Source of the DNA: Dactylis glomerata
Taxonomy: Eukaryota; Streptophyta; Magnoliopsida; Poales; Poaceae
Length of the DNA stretch: 64,000 bases
Reading direction: 5' to 3'
Assembly: GCA_007115705.1 (NCBI GenBank)
Contig: QXEO01001125.1
Coordinates: 620,001 to 684,000, forward strand
Shown here: one piece after another, positions 33,525 to 45,258 of the stretch
Layout of the letters: the number at the start of each line of letters is the position of its first letter
Position numbering within the stretch: position 1 is the stretch's first letter
Notes under the pieces: model-generated
What the model was told of the DNA's origin: nothing
What the model saw: only the letters and a program-made list of their open reading frames with translations
The model's database searches: none
Program-made: the position numbers and the translations under genes

Positions 33525-33990
33525 GAACATTCCTGCGCCACGGCGAACTCCTTCTGATATATACCCTCACGTTGGCAATAGTCGTCGCGTCACCTTGGTT
33601 GTCCCTGATGGCCATGCCTGGAGCGCCGCCACCTACCCTGGTCTTGGCTCGCTTGTCCCTTGCCCTCGATTGCTCTCCATGGTGTGGTCAGCCATGGCAG
33701 CAAGCAATTGTCCCGCTGGGGTACCTAAGTGTTTGAGGGCATGCCGACGGTGGGTGGTGCTGGGGCAGCCGACAAGTTGGGTTGGAGATGCGATGGCGGC
33801 GAGATTGAATCCAGGGGAGAGAAAATATTGTCAGGATCCTGTGCCCCAGATTCTCGCCTCTTAGTTGCCCAGCACCTCGCCGCCCCAGGACCCAACATGA
33901 GCAGCAGACTTGGCCTCCCTGGCCTCCCGAGCACCAACTGAACATCATCAGCAATAACAGCACAACCATTTTTTGACCTCAATTGCGCTC
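33525..33990. other. Coding-like GC-rich block in Helitron 3
   Basis: Several frames are open on both strands, for example SRRVTLVVPDGHAWSAATYP on the + strand. No family is recognised. It is probably captured host sequence. Confidence 0.3.
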
Positions 33991-34373
33991 CTCCACCTGA
34001 ACAAGAGGACGATCAGAATCAACATGCATGTAATTTTCAGTGATATACTCATACAACAATCTCTAACATATTGAGCTCAACTTTTTCCATAAGGGGAGCA
34101 GCCCCATACTCTGCATCAGTCGATGCATACGGCTTTCTTTATTGAAATTATTTAAAGTCTCGAAGCATTACAGTTCACGGGTCACAACAACCTCTAACAT
34201 ATTGATGTAATTTTCTATGAAGGTTCTGCAAATTTTAGTGCATGTTTAAACTTTAAAGTGATTGAGCTCAACGGCGAAAAAAGAACAGTTGAAGACCAGG
34301 CAACTAATTAAACCAAATGGAAAAAATTAAACCATACGGTAGATAACATGACTTCATGACCAAAAGGGGGAAA

Positions 34374-34604
34374 TCATTGCCAAGGATTCACCCATACAAC
34401 CTGGATTCTCTTGATCTGCCGCTCGTCTAAACTATGAACTCTGACAGCCTGAAATAGGGAACTAAAGAAGTGTGGCACTGGCTCATGCACGCGCGCTGTG
34501 CAGAAGTTGTTCTTTTGTACAGGATTGAAGCTATCGGTGTCACCGGCATAGCCAGGAGATTGTTCAGGAGCTGCTCTCTCGTTGATTGAATATCGGCTGC
34601 GCAT
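34374..34604 (-). other. Coding-like stretch in Helitron 3
   Basis: A minus-strand frame of 76 codons (MRSRYSINERAAPEQSPGYA..) is of normal protein-like composition. I cannot assign it. It may be a captured exon. Confidence 0.25.
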
Positions 34605-35689
34605 ACCTATAGAAATTAGAGGCTACATACTGAAATTATTGTAACCAAATTCAGTTGTTGTAACTTAGAGTAGGAATATTCAGGTACTGTAAACTGAATA
34701 TAATTCTGTATCACTAACTGAATATGTGGGCTATGAATATGTGCTGTTATGCATGGAATAAACTCGGTGGCTATCTACTCCTACTCCTAGTTCTTTCCTG
34801 CAAGCACTACAGTTAATTCAATGGTTATTAACTGCAGTGTTGCACTAAATAACAGAAGCATAGAGCAAGCTAAAAAAACTGGTTACAAACATGCATTTGT
34901 TCATTATCTACAGCTTCTTTCAAATGGAACATATACTCCCGTATATCCTGTATATTGTATTTTCTACTACTGTAAATGCTTGATGAAGCAAAATATAACT
35001 CTAAGCTTACACTCCTAAAATACTTAAGAGTGATGTCATGTGCATTAGCCACAGCAAGAAACAGTAATGTACTTTACTCGTAGCAAACAATATTTCATAC
35101 TTCCATTCATCAACAATCTTGGCTAAACTTGAATTCAGAACGTACCCTAATCGCCATTGTCGACAGACACCACAGACAACCGGCACTATCTGTGAATCGC
35201 CCTGCACGGCTCCCACATGCTTCGCAGCACCTCTGCAGCTCCGCGCCATCATCGACGCCAAGGACACCCATAGGCTCCCCAGCTCCGTGCCATGCAGAAA
35301 GAGTACAAGTATGGCGAGCTGAACCCGTAAAACAGACAAAACAAATCATGTCACTGAGAGGGGCACATAGTATTGTCAGTGTTAATAATATATAGTGCAT
35401 TGTGTAAAGCATTTCCTTAAAAATGGTTAGCAAAATATAGGTTGCCAATATAGAGTTATTTTCAAACATGAAAACATCACACAGTATCCTTGGATTCAGT
35501 TATTAACACCTGACAGTACTCCACAGGATGGAAAAGCAATTAACCAAGCAAAGTTTAGATAAAAGGAACAATCCATAGAATGCTAGTCTTATATGAAACA
35601 TTGCTCGATAACACACACACAACAGAGAGACTTCGCTTGGAACATGGATAGCAAGGGTTCATGTCAGAACTACTCCAGTCACGTGAATG

Positions 35690-36120
35690 CTTGCATCAGC
35701 TCATGCTATCAGGTGAATGAGTAAGGAACAGAAACAGAGGCCCTACCACTGCAACCATGGCATCCAAGAACCTGCGGTCAAAATCCAGGCGCAGGCAGTG
35801 TCCTCCATTGCTCCGGTGTTCCAACGCAGGGGCAGTCCTCCCGCTGCCACCGTCCCACTGCTCTGGCCCTCCAGATGTAATCGCAACTTGTGGAAGAGGA
35901 GGCAGGGGCAGTCGACGGTGTCCAGATTCGAGCAGCCCGAAAGGGTACCGCGTTGTGGGGTAGATCGACACCACACGGTCTAGCGCCGGATCCCAGGACG
36001 AGCAGTCCGAACGGGCCGACGCCGCCGGGGACGGACGCGTCCTTCTAGCCGCACCCACTGGTCGGGCTCGAGGTTCTCGTTACCCTCCATGGACGGGACC
36101 TGGAAGATCTGGCAGCACCG
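35690..36120 (-). pseudogene. GC-rich captured exon(s) near the 5' end of Helitron 3
   Basis: The minus-strand frame gives SDCSSWDPALDRVVSIYPTT, then LPQVAITSGGPEQWDGGSG and GGHCLRLDFDRRFLDAMVAV. The stretch reads like exon sequence, but I cannot name the source. A further piece at 35120-35330 may belong with it. Confidence 0.35.
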
Positions 36121-36600
36121 TCGTCGTTCCCCGGAGACCTTTGACTACGAAAAGGGAGGAATTATGTGGGGGAGAAAGATGATTTCTGCCCAACTTGGTC
36201 GTCCCCATCTGCCACCAGGGCAACGCATGGAGCGCTACTGCCTACCCTGCCCTCGGCTGCTCGACGTGTTGCGGACGAACACGGAGCAAGTGCGAGCATG
36301 GGGACGGCCGGCAGGCGCTCCGCAGGTGGTGCTCTTGAGCGTCGGAGGACCGGCTGGTGGTGGGAGAGGCTTGGTGGCCGGCGAGGTGGGTGCCAGAGGC
36401 GGCGGCGGCGCAGTTGGATCTACAGGGAGAGGGAGTCAGGACTTCGGGTAGGTTTGGCCGTTTGGGCACGATTAGGTTTCCATGATGATAACTTAGCGGT
36501 GGTGAAGGCCGTAATATGTCTGATTTTGTAGGGGTAGAATCAGAAATCAAATGATGTAGAGGCAAAGTGCCTTCACCAACTGCAAACCAATAGTAAAGAT

Positions 36601-36912
36601 ATAAGATTTTTGAAAAGTCATACGTTATGAACTTTGATCAAGTTTATCAAGAAAATTATCTATATTTACGATACAAAACAAATACCATATGAATTTAATG
36701 GCACTCCCTCTGACCCATATTACTCTTCGCTAATATGGATGTATCTAGCACTAAAATATGTCTAGATACATCTATATTTTTTTTTGACACTAGATACATC
36801 TATATTAGCAAAGAGTAATATGGGTTGGAGGGAGTATTGATTTTGTATTCTACATGTTGATATTTTCTCTAAAAATTTTGATCAAACTTTATATTTTTTG
36901 ACTTTTGAAAAA
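36601..36912. mobile_element. MITE interrupted by a second MITE
   Basis: The outer arms are inverted: gacttttgaaaaa at the right pairs with tttttgaaaagtc at the left, and the inner gatcaaactt pairs with aactttgatca. The element is split at about 36702 by a younger MITE, a small nested insertion. Confidence 0.5.
36704..36834. mobile_element. Stowaway MITE
   Basis: Palindromic element with ctccctctgacccatattac at the left and gtaatatgggttggagggag at the right, followed by TA. Long inverted arms include gatgtatctag..ctagatacatc. Length 131 bases. Confidence 0.85.
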
Positions 36913-37228
36913 ACTTATGTCCACTACATTTGGCAAGGAGGCTGCGAACGAGGTGGTGCGACTTATGCCCTGTTCGGCAGTGAGGAGGCACGACTCTGCA
37001 GCTTGGTAGTGTTTTGGTGGCACAGCAGAACGAGAAGGGAGTGTGAGAGCGTTGTGCGTAGATCTAGATCTAATAACGAAGCGTTGCCTCTTACTGAGCT
37101 GGTTGGCTGGGCTAGTAGGCCCGCCGGTCTTACCGAGCAAGACTAATTAAAGTAGTGTATTCAGATTTCAACACCACAACTGCCATCGTCCTAATAGTGT
37201 GGCGACAAATTGCTGCCCTACTATAATA
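36913..37228 (+). other. Short host stretch between mobile elements
   Basis: I see an open frame of 82 codons (from 36898) but no known protein. Nothing further is supported. Confidence 0.35.
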
Positions 37229-38127
37229 CTAGTCTACATGCACGTGCAATGCACGTCTCAATATCATATATTTATTTTAGTGATGGAAACAAAGTTGTAG
37301 ACTCAATAATATAGTAGATTCTGATTAAGGAGGTGATGTTTTGGGGTGTAGATGCACACATTATAAAAATTGCATAAAAGACAGTTCACTTGTATATCTA
37401 GACATTCTATGTTGGTACACGAAGTTTTATTAAAAAAATTATGGCTTGCGTAGTAAGAGAAAAAAATGTCCCATAAATAGTCATATTGGAACATAAATAA
37501 TTATCTTATTTACACGTGCCAGACTTTTTTTTCTCTTTCCTGAAATTTTATTTGCGAGCATAAATTATTCACATGCAAATATTTTATTAAAAAATATTCA
37601 TTTCAAAAAATATTTTTATGCAATAGCCAATAGGCTATGTGCAGCTATGAGCCAAAATGGATTTTGGCATGATAATATTGTCCAACGCAGAAATTAAGCA
37701 TTATCAAACCAATTGTCTGGTGAAGGAGAGAAGGATTTTTTTAAAAAAAAATGACATAAAAGATGGGCCCATGTAATCAGTTGTTTACTTTAGCTTCTCA
37801 TTTTTCTTGAGGTATACTTTACCTTCTCATTCACCTCACAGGGACGTCCTCCAGGGTCCAGGCCACCATCTCCCTTCACTGAATACATGCGCCACTCATA
37901 CCGTAACATGGCCCACAAAGCACTGCTGAATATCTTTTACAGGGAAGAAGACACGACACGCGAGAGTAGGCGATTCTGGAATGTTGTGGAGGTACCATGG
38001 ATCCTACTATTCACCGCGAATCCCGTGGTTCTCGGCCATTGGATTTAGAATATCAATGGTTGTAGTTGATGATGTAGGTTCCATTCAAAATTGATACACT
38101 ATATACTGGTATAGATATAGATATAGA
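37229..38127 (-). mobile_element. Small Helitron, about 0.9 kb
   Basis: The left end ctagtctacatgcacgtgca, preceded by A, has the CTAG and inner hairpin (gcacgtgc) of a minus-strand Helitron 3' end. The right end actggtatagatatagata is the reverse of the tatctatatctataccagt 5' end common in plants. The exact right base is uncertain because the gata unit repeats (38115, 38121 or 38127). Confidence 0.65.
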
Positions 38128-39994
38128 TACACCGCGGGCAGCCTTTTGGGTCCCACATGCCCGCAGCATGGCACACCGATTTGAACGCCGCTAGAGGTGT
38201 ATTATCGGTAGCGTGGCCGATTCTGCCGCACCACAAGTAATAGCAGCAGCGTTGCAATAAAAAGGTGTGCAACTAATAATTGTACCACAGTAAGTATTTT
38301 TTAACTAGTGCGAAAACCCAAAATTGTCCCAGCGTCGTCCACATAGGCAGGTGATAGGTGTGTTCACAAGCTTTGGATGGCGGGCGCCACATGATCAGAT
38401 GTTTTTATGTGTGCATGTCGTGGATGTGGGGGTGGTTGGGGGGGGGGGGGGGGGGTGGGTAAAGTGGTGACAGATGTAGGTGCCAGCAAAGAGTAATGAC
38501 GGTTTCGTAGTGCTTCTCGAGTAACCATCCTTGAGCTTCCGGGTCAAAATCACTAGGTCTCTTGTATTAGTTGATGGTACCTAGGAATAACAATGTTTAC
38601 GCATTATTACCTTCTTGGGGGGCATTGCTTGTAGTTTTCTACAACTTGTTCCCATGATATGGCCATCAGTATTAAGAGGATATTAAAATGAAACAATTGC
38701 TTAATTTATTAATAATGCTTTTGTAGTTGCCAAATAAGGTTTGACTATTTATATAATCAATGAATTCATATTAATATTGAGAAACTGAAATGATTTTTGT
38801 GAGTAAATTCAACTAGAGCCACAAAAGTTGGAATTTGGTTGGATTTAGCAATGGTGCGCTGTCTATGGTGTAGCCTTTTGGAGGTGTTTCTATAGAAGAC
38901 GTATGTCGCAATTTAAGTGTTTCCAGGAGTGGTGGTTCTTAATGTCGCATGTTGTTTTGTGCCATCGCTTCGACGTGACTCTTTGCTTCATGATTTTGTT
39001 CTTTTAAAAAATGTAGTTATGTGCAATCTCGATGTCTTAGCTAGCTCTTGATATCATGATGGTGCATAAGCAATGTGTGTAGAAGGGCGTGATAAGCACA
39101 TCAGAAGCTAATATAACTCCAACCTTTTGGTCTCAGATGATAAAATTGTGTGTACAAGGGCTTGACAAGTAGTGTAAATGGTGTAGGCTACCTCGCTGGA
39201 TGTGCAAGATAATCAGGTACCATGGCTAAATGTAATTCTAATTTTTTGGTTGTGTCAATTAACCCGATTGCATTTACCAAAACTTTTGAATGGTCTTTTC
39301 TACAAGAAGTTAGTTTTCTATTGTAATGGACTTTTCTATTGGGGACCTCAGTGTAATTGTAGCTGCACCTTTGGCATGCACATGTCCCATCAATGACCTC
39401 CTTAAACAGTTCCAAATTTATTTGGTGGATAGTTGGTCATTGTTATTATTGGTAAACAACTATATTTGGCGCAATCCATCTGTTACCTTGCTTCCTGATA
39501 ACTTTGAGAGACACGATTTTTTCAATCGATCCACATCGGTTTGATTGTCAATTAATTAGACCATATGGATAGATTGTTAGCATCATCTTCAGACGTGTGT
39601 AATAATCTAGTTGAAATGAGGCACACATTAGTGTGTATGAATGTCATGCTTACATCATGCACAACATATTGCTTCAAGTATTGCAAGGTTCACCAGCCAT
39701 ATTGTTAATTCTTTTAGGTAAATTTGTGTCTATATGGTCAAACATGAGTTTTTGGAAGCTCATCATTTTGTTAGTCTAGAGATCACCATATATCACTTAA
39801 ATCGTAATAAAGTGCAGCGACCTCTTGGATGTATATGTGAGGTGGATGTTCCTCCATATTAAAGGTTTCCAGAATCTTTCTAAATAAATTAGCATCTATA
39901 TTACAACAAAAGTTGTACACGAAGTTGAGAACCATTGTCCTTTTGGATTACACAAACGACCTTGCACTTCTCACCTCCATCAAGGAAGCGTTGA
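38128..39994. other. AT-rich intergenic DNA with a long G run
   Basis: No gene or terminal repeat is recognised. A run of 18 G at 38438-38455 interrupts AT-rich sequence. Confidence 0.5.
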
Positions 39995-41265
39995 AATAAA
40001 AATAAATGGGTGAAGATGTTGGGCATGCTGATCATTAGAGTGAATAATCATGAGTTGGAAGTCATCATTGTTGAATATAATTGACTAGTCTGTTCTAATA
40101 GATTGATATTTTTATTGAATCATATGGTATGAGACACACAATATCCTGGCTTCAAATCATGGCCAACATATTACAAATAGATATTTTGCGGCCTCTTGAA
40201 AAAGATCTAACGATCCAGGTCTAAGTACCGTGCGTCTAAAATAATCTCACAGGCCTAGTATTGAGGGAGATGTTGAATATAATTGCCCAAGTGTCATCGA
40301 ACAAATTGATCTTTTGTTTGAACTAGCTAGAGCATGTAATTTGATAGCCACGATTTGTTGGAATTTCTTGGTAGGTGTTTTCTTTGGGGTGACTTCTCAA
40401 ACCCTATAGATCATTGTTGCTGGACCAAAATAGAATGATTCACACTCTGGTCCAGCTAGATAGATGCTGCCGTCTTTCGAGCGCACTATTCCGTGTATTT
40501 TGTGAACATGGCAGATATGGGGTTTCCGGTAGTTCAACAGTAGTGCTATAATGTTATGTGGAGTAAATGATGATTACGATTCAAAACACTCTCAATCTCA
40601 ATTTAATTGCCTATTCTGTATCTTAGGATTTCTTAACTTCATCACACGATCCAGCTATATATATGGCATCCAAAAGAATGGGATTTTGGTTTTTCTTTTT
40701 CAAAAAGTGTGCTTTGAGGCGCTTAGCTTCCACCAAGAAAAGTACTGTACAACGAAACACCAGTAACACTCAGATGCTCACATCATCAACAGCCCACACC
40801 AATCCTCCGCTGCCTATTTTGAAGTTCTATAAATGCTCAACTCCACGTCTCCACCACACCAGTACACGATCTCAAGTGCACACCACACGAGAGACAGAGT
40901 AGAAACCGATCCACAGCTGCGCGCAGGGTCGGGCCTGCTGCTGCAGCTGGCAGCCCTATGGAGGCCTCCCTGCCGCAGAGAGCGCCGCCGGCCGGCTCAG
41001 GAGCGGAGGAGAAGAAGGACTTGTTCGTGGGCGTGGGAGGCATTCTGGACCGGCCAGGCCTCCTGGCCTTTAGCTCCAGCAGCAATGGCACCAGCGACTT
41101 CTTCAGCCGATGGTCTGCTGATGGTGGGGTTGGTGGCGGCGTGGGGTGTCGCACTGGTAGGAGACGTCGGTGGCATCTGCGGTATCTCCTCCCCTGGAGC
41201 CAGCCGATAGCGCTCCGTTCGGCGGGCTTGGGGGCGGGTACGGCGGCGGAGCCGGCCACAACGTG
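39995..41265 (+). repeat. Duplication unit containing gene copy 2
   Basis: The unit aligns with 42996-43099 plus 44756-45540. Anchors are gggtgaagatgtt, gagtgaataatcatgagttgga, ttcgttggaattt-like text and tttggggtga. The third poly(A) element interrupts the second unit exactly at the shared tttggggtga. Copy 2 retains about 300 bases (40070-40360) missing from the other. Confidence 0.75.
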
Positions 41266-41275
41266 ATTTGTCATC
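40805..41275 (+). pseudogene. Small Gly-rich secreted-type protein, copy 2 (degenerate)
   Basis: A TATA-like ttctataaatgctc near 40825 is followed by a leader rich in caccacac. The frame from the ATG at 40958 gives KKDLFVGVGGILDRPGLLAF, then SSSNGTSDFFSR and GGVGGGVGCRTG, and ends at 41266. A Leu-rich signal-like stretch (LLLQLAAL, near 40940) lies upstream in another frame. The GISSP-like and PFGGLGGGYGGGAGHN parts near 41190-41265 are also split over frames. The N-terminal mature motif GVGGI..PGL is shared with the other copies. The damage suggests a pseudogene, although the 102-codon frame could still be translated. Confidence 0.55.
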
Positions 41276-41868
41276 CTAGTTCGGACGTGCAGATCCAACT
41301 TCAGTCATCCACATGTAAGGTTGCAACTGGGATGGACACGGGACTATTGTATCCCACCTAATCTCTCCTGTCAGGATTAACGGGATAGACAGGAAATCTC
41401 TGTAGCAGGACAACGGGATCCAGCGTAAACGGGACGCAGGGAAATACGAGGATTACCGTTACGCATCCTATCGCTGTGCTAATTGTATCGCTGTGTTGCT
41501 CCTTTTATTATTCAGTCAAGGTAGGATGTAAACGGGACAATCGGGACAGGCATTTAATCCCGCTGGCCAAAACTGGGCTGCCAGCATATAGAAAGTTCGG
41601 TGGACAGTGCAGTGGAATTCCCAGCGGGATAAACGATCAGTCCCATCCCATTTGAAACGTTACCACATGCATCGATCGCTGATCACAGTACGTCGCGTGA
41701 AGTGCATGCGTTGTCGATCTGTGGAAGATCTAACTGGGATGGCGACGCTGTTGTTCTCAACACTCATCTGTTGTAAAAAAAAAAGTAAGACCAACAGAGG
41801 AAGGAACCCCTGTGGTTTTTTTTATTAAGAAAGAGCCTACGATTGGTGAGATACTATAGGAGAGTATG

Positions 41869-41898
41869 TTTTTAGTGGCACTTCAAAGTGCCACTAAA
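41869..41898. repeat. Short perfect palindrome ttagtggcactt..aagtgccactaa
   Basis: Thirteen-base arms surround a single central base, and a third half-copy (agtgccactaaa) follows within 25 bases. It may be the remains of a DNA-transposon terminus. Confidence 0.7.
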
Positions 41899-42289
41899 AA
41901 ATAGAAAAAGTGCCACTAAAAATGTTTAGTACTTATGATTATTTAGTATTAGGATGTTTTATCATTATTTATCTGCAATTGCCCATGTCTTGATTATTAT
42001 ATGAACTATCTTATCCATGCAACACCCGTTCATCTATCCCTATGCCTACAATACTATAATCCTGCTGTTTACTATAGTCACCATTGTTGTCTTTATTTTA
42101 TTACTGCTGCTATTATTTTGCCACTGTTGGTACTATAAAACTATTGCTACTGATAAACTATTGCGAGCAAGTCTATTTTCAGGTGCGGCTGAAATGACAA
42201 CTCATCTGTTAAGGCTTATAAATATTCTTTGGCTCCCCTTGTGTCGAATCAATAAATATGGGTTTTACTTCCCTCAAAGACTGTTACGA

Positions 42290-42780
42290 TCCCCTATACT
42301 TGTGGGTCATCAGTTACCACCGATTAGATCTGGATCTGGCTTCTGCCAGTCAACGTTCGCGAAAACAACTCGTTCCCGAGCACGCAGGGAGATGGCCTGC
42401 AAAGGCCGACCGATTCCGCCTATACCAGAGCAGCTCTGGCGGTATGAGCACAGGGACAAGCCAGATCAAAGCAGCAGCAAGCTATTCCGGTGGAAATTGA
42501 GGCAGGCCGATCGAGCGGAGTGGCCGGGCTGAGAGGACCGGGACGGGAAGAGGCGGTGTCAACCGAGACGGGGCCGGTCGGCGGTGGTGGCGGTCGAGAT
42601 GGGGCCAGCCGGTGGCGGTGGCGGCTGAGACGGGGCCGGCCGGCCGGTGGTGGCGACCGAGACGGGGAGGAGCGGAGCGGCCAACGGCCTGACAAACAGG
42701 AACAGAAGGAACAACCGATGGTGGACGGGAAGAAGACCAGCAGCGAGGAAGCCGATCGACGACGATCGGGAAGAAAATGA
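42290..42780. other. GC-rich block with minisatellite
   Basis: The left part contains cccctatacttgtgggtcatc, a phrase typical of grass Gypsy LTR junctions. The right part, 42563-42680, has three to four imperfect copies of a roughly 31-base unit on the theme ccgagacggggccggtcggc. I call no gene here. Confidence 0.45.
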
Positions 42781-42791
42781 AAAGGTAAAAA

Positions 42792-42835
42792 CTAGTTGAA
42801 ATAGTGCACGGGTTGCGCGTGCGGGAACCCTAACC
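42792..42835 (-). mobile_element. Helitron 3'-end-like sequence, orphan
   Basis: The text ctagttgaaatagtgcacgg followed by a GC-rich inverted repeat resembles the minus-strand 3' ends at 26560 and 46753. No matching 5' end can be found before 42996, so it is probably a stub. Confidence 0.4.
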
Positions 42836-42982
42836 TGGGCTCTGATACCATGTCATGAATATGCAACTTGTATTATCAGGGGGGCCAAAGGCCACAATAT
42901 ATACATGTATAGGTGTAGAGAATATGCAGGAAACCCCTCATATAAATAGGGAAAATACACAATACGTAATATAGCTCTAACA
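42836..42982 (-). mobile_element. Solo LTR with primer-binding site
   Basis: A 132-base LTR-like unit (42851-42982) has TG..CA ends when read in either direction, starting tgtcatgaatatgc and closing with agctctaaca. It is joined at 42837-42850 to tggtatcagagccc (minus strand), the standard initiator-Met primer site of plant Copia and small LTR elements. The interior and the second LTR are missing. Confidence 0.7.
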
Positions 42983-43099
42983 CGAACAATAACAATAGGG
43001 TGAAGATGTTAGGCAGGCCGATGATTGGAGTGAATAATCATGAGTTGGAACTCACCATGATTCGTTGGAATTTCTCGGTAAGTGTTGTTTTGGGGTGAT

Positions 43100-44755
43100 T
43101 TTTTTTTTCAAGAATGACGGGGGGAAGAGTGTTCCCCACCACTTTTGATATTACTCGAGGCGGCCCAATAGAGGGTCGAAATTATTACAAGATCAGGCTC
43201 CTGTCCACCCTTGCAGGTGGACATTATTCAGGATACATGAGAATTACATGGGGAAGGGAAGGCACACCATCACAGGGCGGCAACAAGAAGAACATGCTCT
43301 CAGAGCAAACATTACAACAAAGAAAAGAAAAAGGAAGTACACAAGACAACTCCAACAAGACAACAAGCACACGACGAACATCACCAGGAGCATTGGGGAA
43401 GCGCCTAGAGGAGTAAGACCGAAGCCAGCAACGGGATCACACAACCGCGACATTGTAGAGAGCAGCACCACCACCCGCAAACGTAGCGGCTGACAGAGGG
43501 AAGGGCAGCCACAAACACAAAGCGAGAAGAGTGCACCACCACCCGCAAACGTAGCGGCTGACAGAGGGAAGGGCAGCCACAAGCACGAAGCGAGAAGAGC
43601 AGCAAACCACGCCGTCGAGGGGTACGAATCAACCGAGACCACAAAGGGAAACACGAAGCTAAGTACATAGCCAAAAATTACCATCGGACAGGTCAGGTAC
43701 GAGCAGGACATCAAGGAGAAGTCAGCAGGCACACCGCCATTCCACACAACGATAGCCGGGAGCACTGGGTTCCATCACGACGCCTTCAAGAAGGAAAAAA
43801 CGACGCCCGTAGCCGCCATCGCCGCAGAGCTTTCGCTTGGAACCACGGCAAGTCGACGCAGACCTCATGGAGGACATGACTGGAGCCCCGCGATGAACTG
43901 CACTCCGGGGCCGGGATCAACGACCAGACCGCCAGAAGGACTCGCGAGAGTGGTACACCTGCAGAAGTGCCACGAGCCCCGCCAGGAGGTGGCAGGGGCC
44001 GAGCCACGATCCGCCACACGTAGTAGATGACCGCCAGGCCGGGAGCAAGGAGGTGAAGGGGGGCACTGCCGGGGAGGACACCGACGGCAGCGGATGTGAG
44101 GGTTCTGGAGACGGAGATGGGGCAGGGTGGCGGCGGCTGGCGGCGCACGCGAATAGGCAGAGCACCAGCGGCGTGGATGCCGTAGCACCACCGAACACAC
44201 CTGTCGGTGCAGACAAGGGGGAAGATCCGCCCACAAGGAGGAGCAACATTACCACGCAGAGAGTCGACGAGGCCACGCCGGAGATCGACAAGGAGGAGCG
44301 GCACGGCCACGCAGGGAGACGACGAGACCATGCCGGAGATCGACGAGGCCACGGCCGTGCGGCCAGGGGTCGGGATAGCCGAACGGCCGGAAGTCGGAGC
44401 ACATAGGCGACCAGGCCACGCCGGGGCCAAGGGTGAGAGGCCACGCACGGGAGCAGCGGCGAGCCGAGAAGCAGAGCACGGCGGGCCGGCGGCGCACAAG
44501 GGCATGAGAAAATGGGAGGGGAACTTGGGGTTTGGATTTTTTGTGGAGAGAACGAGCTAGGGGTGCTCCCTGTCGCCCCCGTCCGCCATGGGATGGCCTC
44601 CTCCAGCGGAGGCGGGGGCTGTAGGCGAGGTGGGGGAGGGGCCTATGGCGGCGGCGCGGCCGCGCGGGGGTCGCCTCGGAGTCACCCGAGAGCGACCTGG
44701 AGGCTAGGGTTTCTTTTCTCTCCCCTTTGACCGATCACGAGTAACGCGACAGTGC
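43100..44755 (-). mobile_element. GC-rich poly(A) LINE-derived element 3
   Basis: A perfect ten-base duplication, TTGGGGTGAT, at 43090-43099 and 44756-44765 bounds a GC-rich body. It begins on the + strand with a T run (poly(A) on its own strand). Its 5' side near 44690 reads ctcgggtgactccgaggcga on the minus strand, resembling the 5' sides of elements 1 and 2. It interrupts the duplicated flank of gene copy 3, whose two halves match 40005-40400. Open frames on both strands reflect composition only. Confidence 0.82.
43466..43601. repeat. 68-base tandem duplication in LINE-derived element 3
   Basis: Two adjacent copies share caaacgtagcggctgacaga and gggaagggcagccaca, differing at a few bases (aaacacaaag versus aagcacgaag). 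Confidence 0.85.
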
Positions 44756-45258
44756 TTGGGGTGATATCTCAAATGATCCGATTCTTGTTGCCAAACCAAA
44801 GTTGAATGGTTCAAACTCTGATCCTGTGGAGCTCTCACCTTGGCCCCAACAATATTTGTCTAGCTAGTAGTCTATACTGTTCTGTGGAGTGGGCGCTGAT
44901 TACGTTTCAAAACAATTTCAATGAATTGCCTACTCTGTACGGTAGGTTTTCTAAACTTTATCACTTGACCCAACAAATCAGATATTGGCACCCAATGAAA
45001 ATGAGCCCTGGGGCTTCTTCAAAACTGAACTTTGAAGGCGTTTAGTTCATAGTAGCTTTCACTAAGAAAAAGTGCAACGGCACCCCACCTATTTAAAGTT
45101 CGTACTCCTCCACTGCCTATTTAAAGTTGTAGATCGATCAACGGTGAACACCACCGCACCACAACGCCACAAATACACCAGTAGCAATGATCTCACGAGC
45201 ACACCGCACAACAGAGCGGAGTAGAACCGGTCCATAGTTGGCTAGCTAGAGCGGATCC
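44756..45258 (+). promoter_or_regulatory. Upstream region of gene copy 3
   Basis: Resumes the duplicated flank after element 3. TATA-like ctatttaaagtt occurs twice, near 45089 and 45117, and a leader rich in accac and gagcacaccgcac follows. It parallels the upstream region of copy 2. Confidence 0.5.

Larger units (their letters stand above)
30355..36599 (-). mobile_element. Helitron 3 of 3 in tandem (6.25 kb)
   Basis: The left end ctagctgaatgcccgtgcgt and right end gcaaaccaatagtaaaga|t are both typical. The right 60 bases repeat those of Helitrons 1 and 2 (tagaatcag..tcaaatgatgta..gcaaagtgccttcacc). No Rep, helicase or RPA gene is seen. It contains two tandem duplications and several coding-like host fragments. 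Confidence 0.87.

Noticed and set aside
35120..35330. Possible F-box-like stretch (VCGVCRQWRL) on the minus strand
   Set aside because: The resemblance rests on a few residues and no other F-box position fits.
43786..44505. 239-codon minus-strand frame
   Set aside because: It lies in GC-rich LINE-derived element 3, with competing frames on both strands and no recognised domain.
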